From contig JBBHKE010001552.1 in assembly GCA_037447655.1 (NCBI GenBank), forward strand, positions 62,001 to 126,000: 64,000 nt of DNA, in the 5' to 3' direction. Source of the DNA: Zygnema cylindricum. Taxonomy: Eukaryota; Streptophyta; Zygnematophyceae; Zygnematales; Zygnemataceae. Positions 35,740-47,343 of the stretch are shown in pieces (positions within the stretch are counted from its first letter, which is position 1; each line of letters opens with the position of its first letter). Under the pieces are notes generated by a model. The model saw nothing but the letters and a program-made list of their open reading frames with translations, was not told the origin of the DNA and ran no database searches. Position numbers and translations under genes: made by a program.

Positions 35740-36914
35740 ACACCTTATTTTTGAAAAATTTCAAATTCTTAATTAGCATCAATTACGGTAAGTTTTCTCC
35801 AGATTTTTGTTCAAACCACACAGTTTGAAAGAACGTTTCACCAGTGGAGTATTGGGTACTTCATATCTCGATAAATGTTGATATATCAAGAATATTCAGC
35901 AAAAAGTGGGTCAATATATCGCTCCGGGACCAACAAAAATTATCACAATAATAGGTTGGTGGGTGAGGCTCCCTACAAGGTGTAGTGCCAAAATAAAGTT
36001 CGAAGAAAGTACGGAAGTAGCGCAAAGGGGGCCTTTTAAAAAAAAAATGACAATCCATTCCATACCAGCATACGGAGGTATCAAAATAGTTATCGATTCG
36101 ACAACCTATCGCGATATATCCTAAATTTGCTGCGATATTAGCATTATGGGTATAAACCATACAGATATGTCACTACCACATTCGCAAGGTACCATTTTTC
36201 CTTAAAAGAGTTCGTCCAAGAAAACAAATATTGCGACAAGTTTCTGATTTCACTGATACCCACCTAGGGAACTAAAAAGTCTAGTTTTGTAATCCGAGTC
36301 CCTATTTCCCAAAAACCATAAAAACACTTTCTCTTTCCTCTGCCCGTAATTCCATGTAATTTAACCGAGTCCTCTATTTAAAATAGTTCAAGATCTACAA
36401 AGCGTTGTTTAGAGAGTCGAAATGCAAAATCATATTCTCTCTTTGACCTATCTTAGCAAGAAACCTCTTTCACTTTTTTCAAATCAACTTGAAATGGACT
36501 GCTAAGACACAATTGCAACAAAACAAACAGAAGTACCTTTGTACGTTCGACTAATTGATACGATGCTTCAGCTTTTCCAATGCACCAATTTCATTTGAAT
36601 TGCATTTGTCCATACCTGTGCAAGAGTTCCCACTGATAGCCACACATTTGGGTGTCAATGGTATAGAAAATATTTGTTTTTAGGATCCTCGGGTTTCAAT
36701 CGTCCTCGTTTTAGGACCAAAAAATGGTTCATATTGGAGTTCTCCATATGTGAAGTTAGAGATAACCTCTAAGATGCCTAACCGATTGACCACAACTCCG
36801 TCGATGGACATAAGGTTATTATTTCAATTTTGATTTCCCAAGGAATCATGGTGAACATGCCATCCTTTAAGGAAACATAAAAGGAAAAGTGTTTGTGATC
36901 AAGTCTCCACAAAT
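35740..36914. other. AT-rich region downstream of the isomerase gene; no gene seen
   Basis: Contains no recognised coding sequence. The part next to 36914 is expected to hold the 3' UTR and poly(A) site of the minus-strand isomerase gene. Several TTTTATT-like words exist, but none can be singled out. Confidence 0.45.
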
Positions 36915-39900
36915 TCACGAGTGAACATGGTTGGATGCAGAGACCGCTTCAGAAATAAACGAGGCCACCATTTGTGGATCTTTCTTTATTTTGTCCGATG
37001 TTGTGACACCGCTTGAGACATCCACCACTGTCGGCCGTAAAAACCCAACTGCTTCCGCAACATTACTAGGGTTCAAACCGCCTGCGAGAATCCATCCTTT
37101 GCTACTTGCTTCATAGGGAACTTGTAGATTTTCCCAGTCAAACTTCTCTCCACTGCCCAAAACCAAGAAAAATTAACAGCAGGCATATCAGCACCACAAG
37201 ACATATTTCTCTTATACATATTTCTCTAATAGATTTCTCCACATATCTCCACACTTCACCACCTATTTTTACCGAGATTATACAAAAAGTATGTTGATGA
37301 CTTTGCAATTTGATACCATAAATGCATATGACCGGCCAAATGCTGAAACCGGTGTCATAAGGCTGCTACGTGCTGCAAAGAAATCGCAAACATTAAAGCT
37401 AGACATTTCTTGTCAAAAACACAAAGTGGACTTATAGCTCCTATATTAATACTCGTCATGTAGGGAGCAACAAACCTTCCCCCTTGAAGTCCATCCACAA
37501 GAACCCACTCGACTCGATCTCCATTTTCACGCAACGAAGGCAGAGGTGTTTGAATCTCGCCATTCGCATTTGCATGTAAAACATAAATAATTCGAAGGCT
37601 AGAAGGAAGTTGTGGTACGGCCAGCCTTGCATTATCTCCGTGGAGCTATATACCATCCATTTGACAACCACATTTTAAGGAGGAATAAGCACAAACTGTG
37701 CCGAATTCAGAAAAAAATAAAACTTTAAACAGAGAACGGAGAGACGGAGTAACAGAGAAACTGTTAAAAGAGAAAAACAGAGAAAACCTTCACAGAGAAA
37801 AATAAGCGTACAGGCGAGCTGCCAATGGCATTGCAAGAGTTTTTTGGGCACGCAATAAGCACTAGACGACAAATAATAAGGCTGGTGAACAACAAGCCCA
37901 GAGGTTAAAGTCTGGTTGGAAACAACAAGAATCCTTTATGGATGAAAGAAATAGTGCCAATTGAATTGGGGGCTTTACAATCAAGCAATCAAACAATGTC
38001 GGTAATATGGAACTATAAAGCCCATCGCTATTAGAGCTGGTAAAGCATCACGTTAACACTACATTAAAATTAACTACACCAAATTATGTTTTGCCGTGTG
38101 GCTCATCATGGAGGCATATAACTGAATAATGTTATTGCCACTAATTTATGATTTTGGTTCAAAAAACACACTCACTCGAATTAAAGTGATTAAGTCTAAT
38201 AGCGATGGGCAGTGTACTGCAGCTGAAATTGCATGGATTGGCCACAATTCTCTCTGTCCAGTAATGAAGGTGATGGCATTACTACATTGACTTACCTCAT
38301 TATAGAGAATAAAAGGTTAGAACTGATTAACTGACAATATTAAAAAAGGAAACAAAACACACTCTCTGGCACCTGGAACAGCCATGGTCCAAACATTGGT
38401 GGTGACACAAAGAGTTCATTATTTTTAACACCAGTGTCTCTGGCCCATGAAGTCAGCTGTGGGTATCTTACAATATTCGAACATACAAGTATGTGACCTT
38501 TTGTATGCACCCGGCCATCGCTATTAGAGTTCAAGAATTATTAGCGTTAACACTGTATGAAAATTAACTACACTGTTGTGGGCCACACTTAGCAGCATTA
38601 CCAAAACTAATTTGTAAACTTGGGACCAAAAAACACTTACTCAAATTAGAGTGACTAACTCTGATAGCGATGGGTAATGTAGCATACGGTATGACTAAAA
38701 AAAACATTACCACTCGTGGCATATTCTCATGTCTTCGCAAAACATTTTTGTTTGCATTCCTACACAATAGTGTTGTCAGCTTTCGGAGCTTCTACAGTAA
38801 TAAGCATGCACTATATCCACCACCAAGAACCATACTTACAAATGTGAGGCATTTTCTCTCAATGGACTTTGATAACTCAAATCCATAATGTGTACAATCC
38901 ATGAGAGCTCTTAAAAAAAAAACGTCAACGATCCCAAACTCCAGCAAAAAAATAAGTAAGTGTGTATCATGCCAATTCATAATTACACACGTCACCAGAT
39001 TTGGCACGAACTTTATGCAGTTGTTAAATATAGTAATGACAATGCTAAAAAAACATGGTTTAATTCTAGTAAGAACATTAAATTCATAATCTATTCCAAT
39101 ACTTTGGGACGTAGTGGTCAGGATGTTCAATACTAAAATCCATTCATCATTTTTTTATAAAAAAATCCTTCTTAAGCAAATCATAACGTGATCCTACGAC
39201 AGCTTCATGCATGTCAAGTTGATGATATATGATAAAATTGTCATTTGAGAAAAAAATAGCAATTGATTCTTGACTATTTATCACTTGACAAAAGGAGCTG
39301 CATAGAAATGTGGTGAATTTCAAACATCTTGTTTTTTTTTTTTCTTTTCCTTACCTTCCGATTGGTGGTTTCCAGACGAAAATGGAACGTGTTCACGTTA
39401 ATTCTGTTTGTTAGAATAGGCTACACTAGATTATGTTTCTGCAACGTGGTTTATTTTGGGCAATTATAATTTATGATTTAAAGTAAAAAAACACTACCTG
39501 GAATTAAAGTGATTAACCTAATAGTTATACACAGTGTAACTTCCAAAACATTACCTGAGCAAAAGAAATCCCCGTGGCCTCACAACTCTCCATTATGGCC
39601 TCTGCAGTTTCGTCCACAAAGACGCCTACCGGCTCTGCGCCGCCTTCTCGAGCAGCCATGGCTATTTCTGCCGCCATGGATAGAGACACGGAGCGCTTGG
39701 AATGGGGCCACAGAATGGATCCAATGAAGTGAGCTCCCGCTCTGGCAGCAAGAGCGGCATCTTCTGGATTAGTGACACCACAAATCTTCACAAGTGGTTT
39801 GTTTGACGACGTATTTGTATTTTTTGGAAGAGTGTTTGTCAATTCTGAAACGGTTGAACAGAGTGGAAGAGATTTAGGTTTACTAGAATGATAGACTGGA

Positions 39901-40178
39901 AGCATGTTCTTTGAGGAAGAATACAGACGAAGTGATGTTGTGAGTCCAATTTTATGAATTCTGGTCAAATATTGTTCAGATGCTGGATCAATTTGACTGC
40001 GAAAACATTGTTGTACGGTGTGACAAGAATAACTTGTTTGACATGTTCCTATCTTTCCCGAACTTCTTGCAAACATGTTGCTGCTGGCGATTCTGGCGTC
40101 ATCAAGAACAGCAGGATGTGTGAGAGGTTCATAATTTGCTACCAGAGTAGCTTGGTAACATGCGGTTTGCAACATCAT
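36915..40178 (-). CDS. PAI: Phosphoribosylanthranilate isomerase, plastid, 3 exons
   Basis: Catalyses the Amadori rearrangement of phosphoribosylanthranilate to CdRP, the third step of tryptophan synthesis, in plastids of plants. Exons on the minus strand: 40178-39555, 37645-37476 and 37152-36915. Introns are 1909 and 323 nt, all GT-AG, and the phases join exactly (exon 2 ends AG, exon 3 starts T). The 343-residue protein starts at the first ATG after an in-frame TGA. Residues 1 to about 125 are Ser/Thr-rich without the enzyme fold and are likely a transit peptide, longer than usual for the family. The (βα)8 domain follows: KICGVTNPEDA (131-141, catalytic Cys133), ILWPHSKRSVS, VGVFVDE, LHGD (209-212), VLVDGLQGGSGEKFDW (catalytic Asp259), ILAGGLNPSN and VDVSSGV (phosphate binding). 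No stop or missing motif is seen, so it appears functional. MITE copies occupy part of intron 1. Confidence 0.94.
38018..38214. mobile_element. TA-inserting MITE in PAI intron 1, copy a (197 bp)
   Basis: The left end GCCCATCGCTATTAGAG and right end CTAATAGCGATGGGCAGTG are inverted repeats next to TA at 38016-38017 and 38215-38216. It is about 70% similar to copy b at 38506. Confidence 0.8.
38506..38679. mobile_element. TA-inserting MITE in PAI intron 1, copy b (174 bp)
   Basis: The ends GGCCATCGCTATTAGAGTT and ACTCTGATAGCGATGGGTAATG are inverted repeats flanked by TA (38504-38505, 38680-38681). Interior words AAAATTAACTACAC and CAAAAAACACTTACTC are shared with copy a. A third, more decayed copy (ATTATGTTTCTG, CACTACCTGGAATTAAAGTG) lies at about 39415-39538 next to the exon 1 donor. 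Confidence 0.8.
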
Positions 40179-40340
40179 CGCCTTCTGCGGTTCTCAAAGG
40201 ATGAGGACGATAGGGCGGCAAGGTGGCAATCGGCTCTGTGGGGATGGAAACAGCAGCAGCAGGCGCCAAATTTGAAGCTTGGAGGTTGGAACGGGGTACT
40301 GCACTAAATAAGTACACAGTACAGTACAGTACAGTAGCAG
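40179..40340. promoter_or_regulatory. Probable 5' leader and promoter side of PAI
   Basis: On the minus strand this lies upstream of the PAI ATG. It holds TTTGGCGCC (E2F-like, about 40265-40273) and CAG repeats. A short (ACAGT)n run, TACAGTACAGTACAGTACAG, lies at about 40316-40337. No TATA box can be assigned with confidence. Confidence 0.35.
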
Positions 40341-40527
40341 AGCTAAAATGCGACGCGGCACGAGTTCACATCATCCAAAAAGTGCGATTGCGAACTTCTC
40401 CCGCAGCTTCACAACTTCACATCATCGGTACAGTAAGTGAACATCTACTAGTGTGGGAGCTTTATGACGGTTATTCATATTATTTAAAAAACAGTTTGTA
40501 ATTAATAAAATCAAAAGTTTAAACCAA

Positions 40528-40601
40528 GATTCGTTGGTGTAGTTGGTTATCACATCAGTCTAACACACTGAAGGTCGCCGGATCGAGCCCGGCACGAATC
40601 A
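40528..40601 (+). tRNA. tRNA-Val (anticodon AAC)
   Basis: 74 nt without intron. The acceptor arms GATTCGT and ACGAATC pair at all seven positions, followed by discriminator A. The anticodon stem TCAGT/ACTGA closes the loop CTAACAC, which places AAC at 34-36 after T33. The T stem GCCGG/CCGGC is perfect around ATCGAGC, where A replaces the usual T54. Internal promoter boxes A (TGGTGTAGTTGGT) and B (GGATCGAGCCC) are nearly canonical. The CCA tail is not encoded, as expected in eukaryotes. It appears functional, apart from the T54 change. Confidence 0.9.
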
Positions 40602-40850
40602 ATATGCAAAGTGATATTTGCAACCAAGTAATTTTGTTTGTTGTGGTATACAAGTTGGTATAGGTGAATGTAAGACTTCATAATGCAGGCAGAGGCAAAA
40701 ACGAAACTGAAATACAAAATGCGGGGTGGAAGCAAACTAAAAGGGAAAACAACTAAAGAACAATTGTTCTAATGGGGTCGAAAAATTCTTAGAAAACTTT
40801 TATTAAATTAACATTAAACGAATATTGCATATTTGTATCTAAGGAAACAC
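40602..40850. other. Spacer between tRNA-Val and its decayed copy
   Basis: AT-rich; no other feature seen. The first tRNA lacks an obvious T-run terminator immediately downstream (ATATGCAAAG follows). Confidence 0.4.
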
Positions 40851-40924
40851 GTTTCGTTGGTGTAGTTGGTTATCACGCCAGTCCAACACACTGAAGGTCG
40901 CCAAATCGAGCCTGGCACGAATCA
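40851..40924 (+). pseudogene. Decayed tRNA-Val(AAC) copy
   Basis: Same length and co-linear with 40528-40601, 323 bp downstream. It has a T-T mismatch in the acceptor stem, a C-A mismatch at the top of the anticodon stem, C instead of the invariant T33 (loop CCAACAC), and an A-C mismatch in the T stem (GCCAA/CTGGC). Loss of T33 and three stem defects make function unlikely. It arose by local duplication. Confidence 0.85.
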
Positions 40925-41214
40925 ATTTTCGGTCTAACCAATGTTTTGCTTGCTTAGATTCTCGCTGATACGTGAAAGCCTTCGTTCAAAGTTCGAAGTT
41001 CTAAAATAGCGAAGTACCATACTCTTCATACCTGTGTTGATACATGTAGGTATTTATTGTGCGAAAAAAATGGAAACGTGGTGATCCTACGTTACATTGC
41101 TATATGCCGCACAGTGACGGATTTTAATCGTGCGGTAGGTACGGCCTCACTGTCTTTCCGTAGGGCTAACAGGCGGCCCAGTTCGGTTGGGTTTAGTTCT
41201 GCGGTGGACCAAAC
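40925..41214. other. No gene seen
   Basis: Mixed-composition sequence downstream of the tRNA copy, without a recognised element. Confidence 0.4.
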
Positions 41215-41455
41215 CATAGTTCAAAAGTAGGCGTTTTTATGGTAGACCTTTGGTCGGCGCCTTTATCGTAAGTTGTGTTATGGGCTTTTCATGTCATCTT
41301 CTTAAATCGCTACTTTGATCAGCGACCATCCGATCGTCCGAATCTGACGGTGTAAATGCATTATTTTGGTCTGAATGTATTAATCGGTCCGAATACAATA
41401 TGGGTCTTAAGGTCATATTGTATGTTTTGCATACAACACCTACTTTTGAACTATG
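41215..41455. mobile_element. hAT-type MITE, 241 bp
   Basis: Perfect terminal inverted repeats CATAGTTCAAAAGTAGG and CCTACTTTTGAACTATG, with perfect 8-bp duplications GACCAAAC at 41207-41214 and 41456-41463. The interior matches parts of 35400-35731 (GTTATGGGCTTTTCATGT, ATACAATATGGGT, CATATTGTATGTTTTGC). No coding capacity. Confidence 0.95.
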
Positions 41456-41463
41456 GACCAAAC

Positions 41464-42296
41464 CAAACGATTAGGTTTGAAATCAGTATTGAGATCTCCA
41501 AGCCAAGGATAGACCGTTGGTTTTTGCCGAACTGCGGTTTTAAAACCGTCGAACCCTCCAAAGTCCTCAACAGCCGTAGAAACGCTAAACTTTTCCAAGG
41601 AAGTCCCGAATTGACGTGTCGTCAAATTTAGCGTACTTTTGTACTTATTCTGTGCATCAGTCGGATACTAGGATGTCTTTTACGTGCGCTTATTTTTGTA
41701 GTTCTATATTTTATGATAAAACCCGGCGCATATAGACGATGTCCATAGTTTTGATCTTTAGTTGGGCGTAGTTTGAGGCTTTAGCGTCTAGGTTCGTTTG
41801 TTGTGTTTCGATAGTTTGGTTTTGTTTTACTTGCTTTCTTTTTTTCCTTTTAGGCATTTCACGCATGTTTGTTATGTTTTTAGACCTTTAGGATTTTGGT
41901 TCTTTAACCTTTGTTGGTCATCAATAATTTGTAGTGACAATCATGTTTTGTACTTTGATGGTATTACTGTACCAACGCGTTCTTGGAAATAAAATGTTTT
42001 CACTTTATGATAAGCTATCAAACCGGGTTTGCTCATGCTATGATCGAACCGAACCAATACTGTTTTGAAAATCGATCAAACCGAGCCATAGGGGTTGAAA
42101 CAGTTAGCGAACTTCGTAAGGCGAACTGGCAAAAGACCGGTTTATTTTAGACAGGCTCGAAACGATTTCCGTGGCAAACCGAAACCGATTTTATTTTACA
42201 ATATTAAACTTTTGACGACGTGCATTTAAGTGATTTGAGCGTCGCGTCATTTTGATTACAAAAAGTACAGTCAAGATTCAAGAAGCATTCTTTTTG
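41464..42296. other. No supported gene
   Basis: Short open frames only. A run near 42000-42190 is rich in CGAACC/AACCGA words but matches nothing else in the window. Confidence 0.4.
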
Positions 42297-42475
42297 TAGT
42301 GTTGTGTATCGGTGAGGATTTGCCGATAACCGATATGGGCCTTTTTTCGGGTAGCTGATAATCGATAAATTGGTACGATATATCGTTATCGGCGTTATCG
42401 CCGATAAATGACCGATATTTATCGATTATTATTGGCGATAACACTTACATCGATAGCTATCGGCGATATTTGTAC
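42297..42475. repeat. hAT-like end with iterated TATCGGCGATA motifs, copy 2
   Basis: Starts TAGTGTTGTGTATCGGTGAG and matches 20382-20560, with the same series of CCGATAACCGATATGGGCC, TTATCGCCGATAA and GTTATCGGC words. Confidence 0.55.
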
Positions 42476-42852
42476 GGAACGTACAGATAAATGTACGGCC
42501 AGTACACTCAACTGTACGTGTTATTCCCCAAACGCGCCGCAGACCCCCTTCCCCCCGATTTCGGTAAAAAAATCGCGATATTTCTTTCATTGTTTCTAAT
42601 TAAGGGGGTTTTACTTGGGTACCCCTTCTAGAATGTCCTTTTACCTGTTATATTTTTATAAAATGGCAGTTAATGGCGGCAGCCTGTCATATTTGTTCGT
42701 CTGCTGTGTTCGTGTGTTCGTCTGGTTTTTCGAAAAAGTTATATTTAAAAAATTTACATTGTAATTTATTTTTTTCGTTTTCAGTACTATAATTTTAGAA
42801 CTATACAGTATTATTTTAAAGGAATTGCTAGTCGCAGCGACGATTTTTGTTG

Positions 42853-43090
42853 CGCGCAGGTAGCTGTCAAAAATTGTACATTTAAAGTACATTTTCGTAC
42901 AAGCTACGTACATTGAATTTTAGATTTGACGGTCGATTCGTCGAATTAATTTGACAGGCGAAATATTGTGACGGCGGTTAAAAAATTGTCGCGCTTGCGA
43001 ACGTCGACCGTCATAAAAAAAACAATTCACACGGCGGGCGCAGGTTTACAGTAACAAAACTGCGGCAGCCACATATAAGTAAAATAAATT
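42853..43090. repeat. GCTGTCA/GACGGTC repeat unit (MITE-free target copy)
   Basis: Begins TTGCGCGCAGGTAGCTGTCA and matches 33958-34196. A related unit follows at 43120-43380 within the inverted-repeat arm. It preserves the uninserted version of the MITE target at 33377. Confidence 0.7.
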
Positions 43091-44230
43091 GATCATGACA
43101 GTGACTGTTTTGGTTGCGCACAGTCACTTACGTCATTTTGTCAAAAAATGTACGTTTGAAGTACACAGAGGTACAAATAATGCACTGTTGAGTATAAATT
43201 TGACGGTCAATTGGTTGGACAACTTTGACCTTCAAAATATTGTTTCAACCGCTTAAAATTATGTCGCGCTTGCGGACGTCTACCGTCATAATAAAATTAG
43301 CAATTCACATGGTCGACGAACGTTTACGGTAACAAAACTGCGGCAACCACATGTAAATAAAAGTGTTGCAGACAATCACTTTTTGTCGTTACGGTGAGAG
43401 CACCTAGCCGCAAAATTGAAATTTAATCGTCCAAGGGTTACATTGAACTTAGACGCAAAGTGAAACGTAACCTCTTGAAACCGAAGTACTATAAGTATCG
43501 TACAAAATATTATAACGCACGAAACGAAATAAACTTTTATAATAAAACGAACTGGCGTAAAAATATCATTTGAAATTAAATGAAAAAAAATGTGCGTCGT
43601 TACGCGCGACGAAATCGAGCCACACTATCTACGAATCAACAGTCTTACATTGACATCGAAATGTTAGGATATTGGGCGAATCGGCGTTGGCCGAAATCGC
43701 GCAGTCAAATGTTTTGTTTGGTTCGAGTCAGTTATGATTTGTTTTGTTCGGTACTATACTGAATCTGTGTCCCTTTGTCTACACAAACCACACCGCGGGC
43801 CAAAATTTAAGAAACCTTGTCTGTATTTTAGTGTCGGTTCGGTTTGGTGCGAGCGCCGAGCGGTATTAACTTGTACAAATCGCGCGTTGGTCGATTTCGA
43901 GGAAATGTTGGTTCGCGAAGCGTGACGCGATTTTTTCGTCCGCTGAAATATTTTATATGTACGACGAAGCGGCAATACCTTTGTACGGCCGATCTTGCAA
44001 CAATCGTGCAACGATCCTGCCACATTTTGTTTCACATTTTGTTTCAATTTACATTGGGAGCAGGTTTATGAGAGTAGAGGTAGCTTGATGCTGCATGCTA
44101 TGGTAGGCGCACTCAGCGTGCATCCGGTCGTTATACTTAGGGACTGTTTGCTATGTATTGATTTCAAAGTTTTTGTAACGCTTGAGCTCTATATGGTTGG
44201 GTGGCTCTTATTGGGAATGAACACGCAATA
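43091..44230 (+). repeat. Outer arm end of the large inverted repeat (type B), left
   Basis: From GATCATGACAGTGACTG onward it is matched in reverse by 62661-61640, roughly 90% by eye (GCGCACAGTCACTT, GAAATCGAGCCAC, GTTAGGATATTG, GAAATATTTTATATGTAC). In a MULE-type reading it is a long terminal inverted repeat. Small open frames inside are not conserved in the partner. Confidence 0.75.
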
Positions 44231-45615
44231 GTGGAATATGCATCGATTTGACAAAAAAAAAAGAACCTTGGATTTGTTTGAGGTTTAAGAGGATTTGCTT
44301 ATTATTTTTTGGTCACATAGTACTTTTGAAAATTTTAGGGTTCTATACTGCTATAGAATAAGTGTTTCGACTAGATGAAGAACAAAAAATAAAAAAAGTA
44401 GCACACCTAAGAACCATTCTAGTCAAGTGATACACTTCAGCGCGAATTGTAATCAGAGCAATGAAAAAATTAGAGTACAAAAACAAAAAAATAGAGTAAT
44501 GAACGCTAATTTGTGTGATTATGTTGTTTCAACTATGAAGTTTACTCTAATTTATTGAAGTACTCTAATGTGGCACGCTAATATCCTCTACTTTAAATAA
44601 GACATTCGTACAAATTTTGGCAAAACGTACAGTTTATCGTCACTATGACGTTTGCACTACGCGGTTTGTTAAAACGCAGTTACATGATAATGACCTGTAT
44701 TAAATCATTATTTGTACTTTTTTACTTAATAAAGTACAATTTTGCACGGTCGGAGGTCGTCCGTACTCAACACTGTTTAAAACTAACTTATATTAGAATT
44801 AAAAACGCTAATTAAACTTTACCTTAAATAGAATAATGAAAAATTTAGAATCATTTACTCTATTTCATGTGATAGAGTCGAAATTTTGAGCGACCGAATT
44901 AGAGTAATTTACTCTAATTACGATTCGCGGTGTAGTTTCACTTAGCAAGGAATAATGCAATGTGAGGATATTTTGAAAAAGGTAGTAAGATTGAGGAGCT
45001 TTTTTATCATTATAATAAACAAAGGATAATGCAATGTGAAGAAATTTTGGAAAAACCAACAAGAATGGCATTTTGCTGGTATTAAAAGTTAATCCAAGCA
45101 TTCATTTTTTGGTATAAATACTTTTAAACATTTAAGAAAAATAAACAGCTAACACATTTGCAATTGTTTTTGAATTAAAAAATGTAAATATAAGTTTTTG
45201 ACAACCATGCATTTTAAAATATTTTCAAAATGTCAAATTAAAAGCCTTATACATTGAAAAAAAGTTAATGAAATAAAGAAAACGAATTACTTTTTCTAAA
45301 TTGTTCATCCTCCAAATGAGGAAAAAATGAAAACAAAAAACATGAGAAAATAACGCCAAAATACATAATAAAAAAAAGTTCCATGGTACTTCTCAAATTT
45401 CATCATTGTATATTTCCTGCAATAAAAAAAACCAAAAATTCAGTGATAATTTGTACTAAATTAAGAAAATGTAACAATTGCAATTAATGGCACTTTACAT
45501 ACATTCTACAACCGCCCCCTCACATGCATGTATTGTATGTTTATGGTTTATGTTTTCAAATGGTTCATTCATACCAGAAATACATGCAAACAATATGATT
45601 TTATCCTATAAAAGG
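44231..45615 (-). mobile_element. Non-coding 3' part of the left MULE copy
   Basis: Matched in reverse by 58740-59640 and again by 60710-61400. It carries the MITE 44433-44932. The right-hand copies have TGTATCACTTG uninterrupted at the corresponding site. Confidence 0.7.
44433..44932. mobile_element. TA-inserting MITE, ~500 bp, in the left MULE copy
   Basis: Flanked by TA at 44431-44432 and 44933-44934. The right end CGATTCGCGGTG and the left CACTTCAGCGCGAATTG are degenerate inverted repeats of the CACCGCGAATCG family. The homologous positions near 59425 and 61137 lack it, so it arrived after the arms were duplicated. The left edge may be off by a few bases. Confidence 0.8.
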
Positions 45616-46475
45616 TTAAGGTTCAACACAAACATGTACCTTCAAGTGATTGTTCCAATTTTGAAAACGAGGGTTTAAAACTTCCAACCATCTCGCATCA
45701 TACACAGAATCACGATTCCTTCCAAGCCACTGTGGCTCCGCCGGAGGTAAAACTCCACCTCCCAAGACACCTATTTGGGAGTGATTCTTGTTGACATACA
45801 CCAAACAAATAGGATGTTGATCGCTAAATTTTGCGTACGGAATATACGTACTACTACCCACGATACTTTGAGAGATAATCACGACAATCCTTTCCAATTG
45901 AGTAGCGAGCAGTATTGGCATTTATGGGGTTGAGAACAATTTTCATTTTTTTGCAAGTTCGAAATGATGGTCCAATCTTGAGTGCAATTTTTTGTAAATA
46001 TTTTTTCCAAACAAATTCTCATAATGCTCACGATTCGCAAGAAGATGTTCGATCATCGAAATTCGTACTAGAATCCGATTGTGTTCACTACCATACAATT
46101 AGGATGCAACAACCCTAAAACCACAATTCCCGTCATCCATAACATCGTGTAAATTTGTCAAACAAAATGTTAAATGTAAAAGCATGGTCAAAGAATTTAA
46201 AACTCCCTTGTTTACCTTTTCGTCGAATTGAGAAATTTGTTTGGCAACGCCATCATTCATTTGAGAGCTTTCATTACCCGCCCCTTCGTTCGATTTTGAA
46301 CCCTTCTTCCCCGCCAATTCACTTGAATCAAAGCCTTGTTTGGCCACGTCTTCTGGTAAATTAGAGTTGTGTATGTTGATCCCTTCGTTTGATTGAGGAA
46401 CATCATTACTATTCCATTCGTTGGATTCAAAACTTTGATTTGACATAATCAAACATTTTCTTGAATTGTGCCATG
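45616..46475 (-). pseudogene. OTU-type cysteine peptidase segment of the left MULE copy
   Basis: Minus-strand frames give a Ser/Asn-rich linker (SNEGINIHNSNL, KQGFDSSELAGKKGS), then DVMDDGNCGFRVV, the OTU catalytic D-G-N-C signature. A break near 46105 is followed by MPILLATQLERIVVIISQ and a VNKNHSQIGVLGGG segment holding the catalytic-His position. It runs to NWNNHLKVHVCVEP at 45616. OTU peptidases cleave ubiquitin chains, and copies fused to MULE transposases are known in plants. The frame break makes this copy a pseudogene; the right arm keeps the better copy. Confidence 0.82.
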
Positions 46476-46985
46476 TTTTTTACAAAAATAACATTTTTTA
46501 ATAAATGACTTTCATTCCACGTGTTCAAAAGATGACGAGTCCCGTTTGGTCGAGGAATCTATATTTTTTTTTGCGCCTACGGGGCGACCGCGAACGTTTG
46601 GCTTCTTTGGGTCGAAAACCGGGTGCATTTTTGTCTCCGCAATTTTATCTAATTAGGTTATAGCATAATATTTGATGATGTAACTTCCAAGAATAATTAT
46701 TTTTTTGCAATTTTTCCCAAGCTTGTAGAAGTTTGAAAAAATTCCCATTTTTCATGCGTTTCGAAGTTTTTATCTTTTTCAATATCTTCTAAATTTTCAA
46801 GTAAATGAAGATACCAATGTTTGTCAATGTGATGTAGTTCTTTTTTTCTTTTTGTAATTTGAGAAGGAAGTGACTGCATAGGAGCCCGATAGTACTCCTC
46901 AAAGTATGTGTACAAGGAGCCAAATCACAACCACTCTCCAAACTATTAATGGCAAGTTCATACTCTTTATTAACTAGAAAAGAGA
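46476..46985 (-). pseudogene. SWIM-like/linker segment of the left MULE copy
   Basis: Corresponds in reverse to 57370-57890. It reads ELHHIDKHWYLHLLENLEDI EKDK-like text and the DPKKPNVRGRP linker, broken by several frameshifts (near 46700 and 46860). The upstream exon edge is set by homology to VNREYELAKK in the right copy. Confidence 0.7.
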
Positions 46986-47343
46986 AAAGTAAAGCAAAAA
47001 CAAAAAAATGTGATAAATAAAAAGGCTACATTAAAATCATTAAAATATATTCAAATGTTAAGAAAAAATAGTAAGTTTTTGTTTAACACTCAAGTTTAAG
47101 ACAAGATTCAAAGGTCTGTAACACTTCTTTAATTGTAAATACTATTACAACACTGAAAAACAAAATCGCTTTCATTAAAAAAGAATTTTCTTTGAAATCA
47201 AGATCAAAATCGTTTTCACTTACAGAGAATTTTATTAGAAACTGAACAAATCTTAATTATTTTCCCAAAACCCTTCTAAATAGTTTACTTACTTTTTTTA
47301 ACAAAAAATTTGACACATGACCTTTCAAACTGGAAAAAAATGT

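Noticed and set aside
38340-38534. Possible extra PAI exon in intron 1
   Set aside because: Its translation does not fit the isomerase fold, and exons 1 and 2 already join in phase at FAQ-LHGD.
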